Assembly: GCA_964427005.1 (NCBI GenBank)
Contig: CAYRTL010000120.1
Coordinates: forward strand, 1 to 14,397
Source of the DNA: JAMXLO01 sp964427005
Lineage (GTDB): Bacteria > Pseudomonadota > Alphaproteobacteria > Acetobacterales > Acetobacteraceae
Reading direction: 5' to 3'
Length of the DNA: 14,397 nucleotides
In this document: positions 6,014 to 11,951 of the stretch, piece after piece
How positions within the stretch are numbered: position 1 is the stretch's first letter
Layout of the letters: each line of letters starts with the position of its first letter
Position numbers and translations under genes: made by a program
Notes under the pieces: generated by a model
What the model saw: only the letters and a program-made list of their open reading frames with translations
Databases searched by the model: none
Told to the model about the DNA's origin: nothing

Positions 6014-8005
6014 ATGCAACTGCGCACTCGACTTGTCCTAATGGTCGGCGTCAGTGTCAGCATCGGCATCATTGCCATTGCCACCGTTCTGAGCTGGCTT
6101 GCGTGGCGCAGCATTCTTGCACAGGCGGAAACGGAAGGGCTGGTGATCGCACGCCTGCTGGCACAGAGCGCCACAGTGAGTGAACAGGTTGTGGCCGAAG
6201 TGGGAGCGCTGCTCGACCGTGAGATGATCGCACATGGTGTGCTGGCGAGTCACCTCGCTGATATGGCGGACAAGGCTGGCCTCGACGACCGCACCTTGAG
6301 CCGACGCCTGATGGAGATCACGGCTCGATCAGCTATCGGCGAACTATGGATCTCAGAGGCGAAGGGCAATTTACGCGCCGGATCGATGGACGATGCCGAT
6401 GAAGGTGAAAGCGTCGCAACAGCGGCGGGGTTGACCGATCCGGCCCTGGCTCGGCTGTTGGCTGGAACCACTTTTTCCGAGACTTTGGGTACTGGCCAGC
6501 GATCACTGGGTGGAGCGCCGATGCGCTATGTCGGCGTGCGCGGCATCGACAACCCGCGGGTCGTGCTGGTCGGGCGCGAGCAGTCTTATATTACGCAACT
6601 CTACGAGACGCTTGGCGTGCGGCGGCTCCTCGATGCATTCCTGCGCGACGGCCCGGTGGAGGCGCTGTGGGTTTTCTCACCTGATGGCAAGCCGGTGGCC
6701 AGCAGCATCGCGCCTCGCCAGCGCGAAGCGAATGTTGCGCTGTCGCCGCGGGAGACCAACCTGGTGGAGAGCGTTCTGCGCGGTGCGCCGGCGAAGGCGA
6801 TCCTGTCCGCAGGCTGGATCAGTGTGGCTGCCGCAATGCCGGATGCGTACGGCGTACCTGCTGGTGTTGCCCTTGCGCGCCTTTCCAAGGCACCGCTCGA
6901 CACGTTGATTGTGGACTACCTGCGCATTGGCGGCGCAATGGCTCTTGCCGCGCTGATGGCGGGCCTTGTCCTGTCGGTGATGACAGGACGACGCATTGCG
7001 GCGCCGATGATGAGCATCGCTGGAGCCGCCTCCGCTGTCGACGCGAGAAACTTTGTGCCAGGCTCGCTTAAGCGCGTAGCCGCGCGTCGGGATGAGCTAG
7101 GTCACCTTGCGCGCACCTTTGAAGTGATGGCCGAACAGGTCATGGCAAGAGAAGAGGAACTCGAGCGCCAGGTCCGCGAGCGCACGATGGAATTGCAAAT
7201 CAAGAACGAACAGCTTGACCAGGCAAAGCGCAGACTGGAAGCGGACCTGGAACTGGCGAAGCTGTTGCAATCGACGATCTTGCCACAGGTGTTTCCGGTG
7301 GATCGCGGCTGGAGCGGCACGGCGCGCATGATGCCTGCGCTGCAGATGGCGGGTGACTTCTACGACTATTTCCCGTTGGACTCGCATCGCCTTGGCCTGG
7401 TCATCGCCGACGTGTCCGGCAAGGGCGTTGCACCGGCCTTCTTCATGGCGGTCTCACGCGGCGCATTGCAAGACGCCGCGCATCATAACGACGAACCAGG
7501 TGCCTGCCTCACGGCCGCGAATGATCGGCTGTGCGAGCAGAACCCGTTGGACATGTTCGTCACGGTCTTTTATGCCGTGATCGACGCGCGGAGCGGCACG
7601 GTGATGTACGCCAATGGCGGCCACAACCGGCCTTATCTCATCAAGGAGAATGGGGAAACCAGCGTGGTTCCCCTCACGGGCGGGATGATGCTGGGGGTCA
7701 TGCCGGGCATAGAGTATGCCGGCGCAACCCTGACACTGCAGCCGGGCGAGACCCTGTTCCTCTACACCGACGGCGTCTCCGAGGCCATGAACGAGGCCCA
7801 CGAGGAGTTCGGGGAGAAGCGCCTGGAAACCGTGCTGGCACGATCCGCGCATTTGTCCGTGGATGAGATGCTGACGGCGGTAACAACAGCCGTGCACAAT
7901 TTCGTTGGCACGGCGCCGCAGTCCGATGACATCACGTGCCTGGTCGTCCGGTATCTCGGCGGACGGGTGGAATACGCCCCGCAAAAGGAGCGCGAGCTCG
8001 CATAA
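6014..8005 (+). CDS. Membrane SpoIIE/RsbU-family PP2C phosphatase with periplasmic sensor and HAMP
   Basis: A 663-residue sensor phosphatase. A first membrane helix (about 8-31) leads to a periplasmic region of about 270 residues, probably Cache-like. A second helix (about 304-324) leads into a HAMP domain (about 325-380), a coiled coil (about 378-415) and a SpoIIE-type PP2C domain (about 420-650). Metal-binding and family motifs are intact: GDFYD (447-451), ADVSGKG (465-471), NGGHN (534-538), TDGVSE (585-590) and SDDIT (637-641). Enzymes of this type remove phosphate from a STAS-domain anti-sigma antagonist, restoring its binding to the HATPase kinase. The predicted target is the STAS protein encoded 92 bases downstream. 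The gene follows the binding protein by six bases with no clear ribosome binding site, indicating co-translation. Input through the periplasmic domain, perhaps via that binding protein, is inferred. Confidence 0.93.
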   Translation: MQLRTRLVLMVGVSVSIGIIAIATVLSWLAWRSILAQAETEGLVIARLLAQSATVSEQVVAEVGALLDREMIAHGVLASHLADMADKAGLDDRTLSRRLMEITARSAIGELWISEAKGNLRAGSMDDADEGESVATAAGLTDPALARLLAGTTFSETLGTGQRSLGGAPMRYVGVRGIDNPRVVLVGREQSYITQLYETLGVRRLLDAFLRDGPVEALWVFSPDGKPVASSIAPRQREANVALSPRETNLVESVLRGAPAKAILSAGWISVAAAMPDAYGVPAGVALARLSKAPLDTLIVDYLRIGGAMALAALMAGLVLSVMTGRRIAAPMMSIAGAASAVDARNFVPGSLKRVAARRDELGHLARTFEVMAEQVMAREEELERQVRERTMELQIKNEQLDQAKRRLEADLELAKLLQSTILPQVFPVDRGWSGTARMMPALQMAGDFYDYFPLDSHRLGLVIADVSGKGVAPAFFMAVSRGALQDAAHHNDEPGACLTAANDRLCEQNPLDMFVTVFYAVIDARSGTVMYANGGHNRPYLIKENGETSVVPLTGGMMLGVMPGIEYAGATLTLQPGETLFLYTDGVSEAMNEAHEEFGEKRLETVLARSAHLSVDEMLTAVTTAVHNFVGTAPQSDDITCLVVRYLGGRVEYAPQKERELA

Positions 8006-8097
8006 TCCTTGACAGGATCACCGGGCGCTGAGCATCTAACCTTCTGGCTGCCGAACGACCCAGGCCCTCGGATGGGCAAGTTAGACACGGGGAAGCA

Positions 8098-8439
8098 ATG
8101 GAAATTACCAGCGGGATTGACGGCGATCTGGTCCGCTTTCAGGTCACGGGCAGCATCGACGCCTCGACCAGCCCGAATGTCGAGCAGGCGGTGAACGCAG
8201 CGGTTGCCGGAGGTGGTCGGCGCCTGATCTTTGACATGCGCCAAGTGACCTACATTTCTTCGGCCGGACTGCGCGCGATCCTCCTGGCAGCAAAAAAGGC
8301 GCAGTCGGCCGGTGGCGGCGCCGCGGTGTTCGGACTGGCGCCCAACGTCGAAGAAGTCTTCACCGTCGCCGGGTTCGGCAGGATTGTGCCGATAGCTACC
8401 AGCGACGCGGAAGCGCGCGAAAAGCTCCAGGCACGGTAG
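8098..8439 (+). CDS. STAS-domain anti-anti-sigma factor (RsbV/SpoIIAA type)
   Basis: A 113-residue single STAS domain. The strand pair up to VTGSIDAST (16-24), the phosphorylation loop YISSAGLR (52-59) and AVFGLAPNVEEVF (75-87) follow the RsbV/SpoIIAA pattern. Ser55 aligns with the serine phosphorylated in that family; Ser54 is adjacent. The normal negative residue before the serine (as in DS of SpoIIAA) is Ser here, common in proteobacterial members. ATG 8098 is preceded by GGGGAA, a good ribosome binding site. It is expected to cycle between phosphorylated (by the HATPase kinase at 9103) and unphosphorylated (by the phosphatase at 6014) forms, binding the kinase when unphosphorylated. The 92-base upstream gap contains TTGACA (8009-8014) but no convincing -10. 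Confidence 0.93.
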   Translation: MEITSGIDGDLVRFQVTGSIDASTSPNVEQAVNAAVAGGGRRLIFDMRQVTYISSAGLRAILLAAKKAQSAGGGAAVFGLAPNVEEVFTVAGFGRIVPIATSDAEAREKLQAR

Positions 8440-8449
8440 GATTGACACC

Positions 8450-9106
8450 ATGATGAATCTGACCCTGGCTGACGAAATCGTCGTGCTGATGCTGGACGAC
8501 GCGATCGGCGAGATCACGCCGGGCTGCCTGCCGGTGGCCGGTGTGGCGATCGCAGGTGGTCTGCTGATGGAACTCGCGCTGCGCGAGAACATCGACACCG
8601 ATCTGAAGTCGCTGTTCGTCGTGAACCCCAAGCCGACTGGCGACGAGTTGCTGGATGCGATCCTGGAGGAGATCAAGGCGGAGCCGGAGCAGCATCCCAG
8701 TGCCTGGTGGATCGACCAATTGTCCATCCGCCATCCTGACCTGGTCTCGCGCATCCTGGCACGCCTGGTAGCCGCGGGCATACTTCGCGAGGAAGAGCGC
8801 CGGTTCCTTTGGGTGTTCTCCCGTCGTGCGTATCCGCAGGTGTCCGGTCGCGAGGAGCGCGAGGCGAAGGCGCGACTGATGTCGGTGCTGTTCAAGGACG
8901 AAGTGCCGAACCCGCGCGACACGCTACTGCTGGGCCTGGCAAAATCGACCGACGTTCTGTCGGCTATCCTTACGACAGACGAGTTGGAAAAGGCGGCGGA
9001 ACGCATCGAGGAAGTTGTGGCGCTGGAGGAGATCGGCCGCTCAGTCGGTCAGGTGGCCACGCAGGTCCGCGATGCCATGACCATGATGCTGGCCACGTAT
9101 CATTGA
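8450..9106 (+). CDS. GPP34 family protein (GOLPH3/Vps74-like)
   Basis: A 218-residue protein that I recognise as GPP34 by motif order: LTLADEIVVLMLDD (4-17), GGLLMELALRENI (36-48), PTGDELLDAILEEIK (62-76), WWIDQLS (86-92), a helix ending in LVAAGILREEERRFLWVF (106-123), the beta-hairpin region RRAYPQVS (125-132), and LLLGLAKSTDVLS (159-171). Human GOLPH3 shows the same order, including PTGD followed by LLD and an ASDVL helix. The eukaryotic proteins are cytosolic and bind phosphatidylinositol 4-phosphate on Golgi membranes. Bacterial members exist, notably in actinobacteria, with poorly known roles. The loop residues I recall as lipid-contacting in GOLPH3 (a Trp and an Arg before the MLIELAL helix) seem absent. 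No signal peptide or membrane helix is seen. It starts 10 bases after the STAS gene and overlaps the kinase gene, so it is made with the partner switch. Confidence 0.85.
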   Translation: MMNLTLADEIVVLMLDDAIGEITPGCLPVAGVAIAGGLLMELALRENIDTDLKSLFVVNPKPTGDELLDAILEEIKAEPEQHPSAWWIDQLSIRHPDLVSRILARLVAAGILREEERRFLWVFSRRAYPQVSGREEREAKARLMSVLFKDEVPNPRDTLLLGLAKSTDVLSAILTTDELEKAAERIEEVVALEEIGRSVGQVATQVRDAMTMMLATYH

Positions 9107-9552
9107 CCTCAGACGAGGCGCCGCCGCGGCGGCTGCAATTCGAACTGCGTGGCGACATGCATGAGGTCATGCGGCGGGTGCAAAGCGTCCAGACGTTTCT
9201 GCTGGATGCGGGGTGCAGCGCCGCCTGCGCGCAACAGATGGCGCTGGTCGCGGAAGAGATCTTCGCCAATATCGTGCAGGATGCCTGGCCGGGGCCGGCG
9301 CCCGGGCTGTGCGTGGTGGATGTCGCCGCGGATGTGCGCGACGACGGCGTTCATGTCAGTTTGCGCACCGAGGACGATGGGATTGCGTTCGATCCCACGC
9401 AGGCGGAGGCGCCTGACTTGGATGCTTCGCTGGAGGAGCGGCGGATTGGCGGGGTGGGCATCCTGCTGGTCAAGACGATGACCGATGCGCAGAGATATCG
9501 GCGGGTGAACGCACGGAACGTCTTCGAGGTGAGGAAACTCTGTCCGCGCTGA
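9103..9552 (+). CDS. RsbW/SpoIIAB-type HATPase serine kinase (anti-sigma factor family)
   Basis: A 149-residue GHKL-fold kinase. The N-box EEIFANIVQDAW (51-62, with Glu52 and Asn56), the G1 box DDGIAFDP (91-98) and the G2 region RIGGVGILLVKTMTD (114-128) are complete, as is the end strand YRRVNARNVFEVRK. No ATG lies in the expected place: the in-frame TTG at 9103 overlaps the GPP34 stop as TTGA (9103-9106), and translation from it gives the normal N-terminal length. The next in-frame ATG would begin at residue 19 and remove the first strand. Such kinases phosphorylate the STAS partner and often sequester a sigma factor or another regulator. No sigma gene is in the window, so the output is unknown. 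It is the last gene of the signalling cluster. Confidence 0.9.
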   Translation: MTSDEAPPRRLQFELRGDMHEVMRRVQSVQTFLLDAGCSAACAQQMALVAEEIFANIVQDAWPGPAPGLCVVDVAADVRDDGVHVSLRTEDDGIAFDPTQAEAPDLDASLEERRIGGVGILLVKTMTDAQRYRRVNARNVFEVRKLCPR

Positions 9553-9567
9553 TAACATAGCCTCCTT

Positions 9568-9656
9568 CGTCGTGGCCGGTGCAGGCCGGCCATCCACGTC
9601 CTGCCTTGCCACAGTCGGCAAAGACGTGGATGGCGGGGCCAAGCCCCGCCATGACG
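9568..9656. repeat. Compound inverted repeat (dispersed palindromic element type)
   Basis: The arms 9568-9600 and 9623-9656 are near-complete reverse complements, meeting in CCATCCACGTC and GACGTGGATGG. Each arm is itself a hairpin: TGGCCGG/CCGGCCA (9573-9579 and 9586-9592), and ATGGCGGGGC/GCCCCGCCAT (9630-9639 and 9643-9652, perfect 10 bp). The apex TTGCC/GGCAA (9606-9610 and 9617-9621) forms a third. The element lies 15 bases after the kinase stop. Similar GGCCATCCACGTC palindromes are, to my recollection, dispersed in many Rhodospirillales and Rhizobiales genomes. It could act as a transcript end or stabiliser, although no T-run follows. Confidence 0.8.
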
Positions 9657-9987
9657 CGAAACAACCGCCATGAGTCATCATCAACAGGGCTTGGTATAAG
9701 GTTCGCGACAATCATTTGCAGTTGGACGATTGCGCGCCTGCTCGGCGCATCGTGAAACGACAACGCTGGCGGCGCCAGCAGAATCACCGGCGTGATGCGG
9801 AACTTAACATTAATGTATCAAATCATTCATATGCGATCTTCCAACGCCAATCGCTGCAGCAAATAGACACATTTTTCGCGGCCATTTGCGAAACTTTGAC
9901 ACCTCACTTCCGATCAGTGACGCCGTCTCCTGCCACACCTGATCTCGTTCGTTCTGGAAACTCAGAGCAACGACAAAAGGGGGAGCA
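9657..9987 (+). promoter_or_regulatory. AT-rich leader of the RTX-like gene, with palindromes and a candidate extended -10
   Basis: No gene is seen in these roughly 330 bases. They hold TTGGTATAAG (9691-9700), a TGnTATAAG extended -10 candidate without a good -35; GCTGGC/GCCAGC (9765-9779); ATCAC-CGGC-GTGAT (9783-9796); and the perfect palindrome ACATTAATGT (9807-9816) in a stretch much richer in A+T than its surroundings. A TTGACA (9896-9901) lacks a matching -10. The leader ends with AGGGGGAG (9978-9985), a strong ribosome binding site just before the ATG at 9988. A long regulated leader is likely; the exact promoter is not determined. Confidence 0.4.
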
Positions 9988-11325
9988 ATGGCAACCGTCA
10001 CTGTCCTAGGAGCGCACGGCCACCACGAAACGCTTGATTTCGACACGGCAGCCAATGCTCAGCTTGCACTGAAGCTGGCCGCAGCGATTACCGCAGCCGT
10101 GGAAGCCCACCAAATCATCCCGGCAACCAGTGCAGATGGACCGCCACCGACAGTGCCATCCGGTGCGACCGGCGAGTTCATACAAGCCGGGAATGGTGTG
10201 ACGTTCCTGCCACCTGGCTACAAGGCCGTGGTCGATGTCGCGCAGCAAGCGGTGATTTTTGGTTCCGGCGACAACGATGAATCTGTGCTCTCAAGCACCG
10301 GCAATCTGACTTTTGTCGCGCCGGGCGGATCCGGCACTGTCGTTTCCGGTGGCGGCAACAATAACGTCATCATCACGCCCACCGTCGCAGGCGCGTGGTC
10401 CGTCAACACCGGCAAAGGCGATGACAACATATTTGCCTTTGGCAGCGGCAACGACACGGTCAGTGCCGGCGGCGGGCACAATCACATAGTGCTCGGTAGC
10501 GGCAACAACCTGGTTATCTCAACGGGCGATGACGCTGTGTTTGCTGGCAGTGGTCACGAGACAATCACGGCGTCAGACAAAGCCCGCGATGTAGTCTACG
10601 GCAACGCCAGTCAGTTGTTCTTCGTCGCGAGCGACGCCTCCGCAACCGTGTTCGGTGGCAGCGGCAGCGACACGTTCTTCGGCGGCACCGGGTCCGACTT
10701 GGTGTACGGAGGCTCCGCGGGGAAGAACCTGCTGACCGCCGGCACGGGTGGGGCAACGCTGTTTGGCGGAGGCGACGGCGACACGCTGTTCGGTGGCGGT
10801 TCGAAGGCGCAGGTACTGCACGCTGGAGCGGGCAACGAGACACTGATCGGAGGAGCTGGCAACGACACGTTCTATGGCGGGTCTGGCACAACACGCATCA
10901 TCGGAGGTGCTGGCGACGACACCTTCGTGGGAAGCACCGGCACGGCAAGCATCGACGCGGGCGTTGGCAAGAACCTGTTCCTGTTCGCCAAGGGGCAGGC
11001 TGGCGGAAAGGATACAATCACCGGATTTGTCCAGGGCCGCGATCACCTCGATCTGCAGGGTTATGGCAAGAACGCAATCGCCGACGCGCTGAAATCGCAA
11101 GTTGTTGCAAACGGGTCGGACACTATCACCTTGTCTGATCACACGACCATCACCTTTGCGAACATCAAAACCCTATCGGCAAGTGACTTCATCACTGGCA
11201 ACACCAAGCAGCTTGGCAGTGACCGCATAGCGAGCGACAGCGGGCCTCAGGGCCAGGGGAGCTCCAATCGGGCGACCATGGACGAACGCGGTTACTTTGG
11301 GCCCATTCGCTTTGATCATACCTGA
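9988..11325 (+). CDS. RTX-like calcium-binding repeat protein, probable type I secretion substrate
   Basis: A 445-residue protein rich in Gly, Asp, Asn, Ser and Thr. An N-terminal region (1-90) with an Ala-rich helix (21-41) leads into repeats from about 140 to 325, including GSGNDTVSA, GGSGSDTFFGG, GGTGSDLVYGG, GGDGDTLFGG, GGAGNDTFYGG and GGAGDDTFVG. These fit the GGxGxDxUx nonapeptide that folds as a calcium-bound beta-roll. After the roll comes KDTITGF...DHLDLQGYG (341-360) and a segment ending ASDFITG, typical of C-termini of type I secreted RTX proteins. A 40-residue polar tail (403-445) follows. No Sec signal or catalytic domain is visible. Some repeats are degenerate (for example GHNHIV). 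No type I secretion genes are in the window. Adhesin, matrix or surface-layer roles are possible. Confidence 0.85.
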   Translation: MATVTVLGAHGHHETLDFDTAANAQLALKLAAAITAAVEAHQIIPATSADGPPPTVPSGATGEFIQAGNGVTFLPPGYKAVVDVAQQAVIFGSGDNDESVLSSTGNLTFVAPGGSGTVVSGGGNNNVIITPTVAGAWSVNTGKGDDNIFAFGSGNDTVSAGGGHNHIVLGSGNNLVISTGDDAVFAGSGHETITASDKARDVVYGNASQLFFVASDASATVFGGSGSDTFFGGTGSDLVYGGSAGKNLLTAGTGGATLFGGGDGDTLFGGGSKAQVLHAGAGNETLIGGAGNDTFYGGSGTTRIIGGAGDDTFVGSTGTASIDAGVGKNLFLFAKGQAGGKDTITGFVQGRDHLDLQGYGKNAIADALKSQVVANGSDTITLSDHTTITFANIKTLSASDFITGNTKQLGSDRIASDSGPQGQGSSNRATMDERGYFGPIRFDHT

Positions 11326-11476
11326 GGGCAGAGCACCCAATTCTGCGCCGCATTAGTGGCCTAGGTGAGTGTGGATCCTGGATTAGCCGAACCGACCCTA
11401 CTGATTGGGGATGTTCACGACGCGTTAATCTGATCGTGCGAGCTTACACGCCCGTATGCCCAGCACGTGTGCGGGC

Positions 11477-11497
11477 GACGCCGACGTTGTCGGTGTC
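11477..11497 (+). promoter_or_regulatory. Hairpin in the leader of the hemerythrin-chemoreceptor operon
   Basis: GACGCCGAC (11477-11485) and GTCGGTGTC (11489-11497) form a 9-bp stem with one G-U pair and a 3-base loop, ending about 10 bases before the purine-rich GAAAGAG that precedes the hemerythrin start. It lies in the 198-base non-coding gap after the RTX-like gene. There is no T-run, so it is more likely a leader structure or operator than a terminator. Confidence 0.4.
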
Positions 11498-11523
11498 ATC
11501 CGAATCAGAAAGAGTGTCGCGAA

Positions 11524-11934
11524 ATGCCGCTATTGGCCTGGACGGATAAACTGAGCGTCGGCGTCGGTGTCCTCGATGAGGATCACAAGCGCCTAATCGA
11601 CCTGGTGAACCAACTCTACGACGCGATGCAGGCTGGCCACGGCAAAGAGCCCCTGAGCCGAATTCTCGACGGTCTGATCCAATATACCAAGATGCACTTC
11701 GCTCGCGAGGAGAGCTTCTTCGCGCGAACCGGCTATCCCGAGGCCGCCGCGCACAAGCAGGAGCATGATGCCCTCACTCGTCAGGTAATCGACATCCACC
11801 AAAGACACTCCGCCGGAGCGAGCGCGGCATTGACTCTGGAAGTGATGCACTTCCTGAAGAACTGGCTTGTGCAGCACATACAAGGCAGTGACCAGAAATA
11901 TCGGCCGCACCTGAACGAGAAAGGAATTCGCTGA
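11524..11934 (+). CDS. Bacteriohemerythrin
   Basis: A 136-residue single-domain hemerythrin, a four-helix bundle with a di-iron site that reversibly binds oxygen. All seven expected ligands are visible: His21 in DEDHKRL, His58 and Glu62 in HFAREE, His77 and His81 in HKQEH, and His118 and Asp123 in HIQGSD. The N-terminal LAWTDKLSVGV is typical of bacterial members. Start ATG 11524 is chosen because the frame's earlier ATG at 11467 only adds a non-conserved Arg/Cys-rich leader covering a hairpin. Seventeen bases separate its stop from the chemoreceptor gene, so the two are probably co-transcribed. Bacterial hemerythrins supply oxygen to oxidases, buffer or sense oxygen, or regulate chemotaxis when fused to receptors. 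Here the receptor is separate, and a functional link is inferred. Confidence 0.95.
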   Translation: MPLLAWTDKLSVGVGVLDEDHKRLIDLVNQLYDAMQAGHGKEPLSRILDGLIQYTKMHFAREESFFARTGYPEAAAHKQEHDALTRQVIDIHQRHSAGASAALTLEVMHFLKNWLVQHIQGSDQKYRPHLNEKGIR

Positions 11935-11951
11935 CACAGGGAGTACTCGCG

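Noticed and set aside
5153..6019. Minus-strand open frame of 288 codons antisense to the binding protein
   Set aside because: The plus strand encodes a complete signal peptide and binding-protein fold; the antisense product has no domain.
7762..9006. Minus-strand open frame of 414 codons antisense to the phosphatase end, STAS and GPP34 genes
   Set aside because: Ser/Arg-rich shadow frame spanning three real genes and their intergenic gaps.
9691..9708. Possible sigma-54 promoter (GG and GC ten bases apart)
   Set aside because: Only the two dinucleotides fit; the flanking consensus TGGCAC and TTGC is largely missing.
9988..11325. Glycine-rich tandem structure considered as a CRISPR-like or satellite repeat
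   Set aside because: The periodicity is in the protein (nonapeptide roll) within one uninterrupted frame; there are no constant repeats with unique spacers.
11467..11523. Upstream ATG start for the hemerythrin
   Set aside because: The extra 19 residues are Arg/Cys-rich, unlike any hemerythrin N-terminus, and cover a hairpin.
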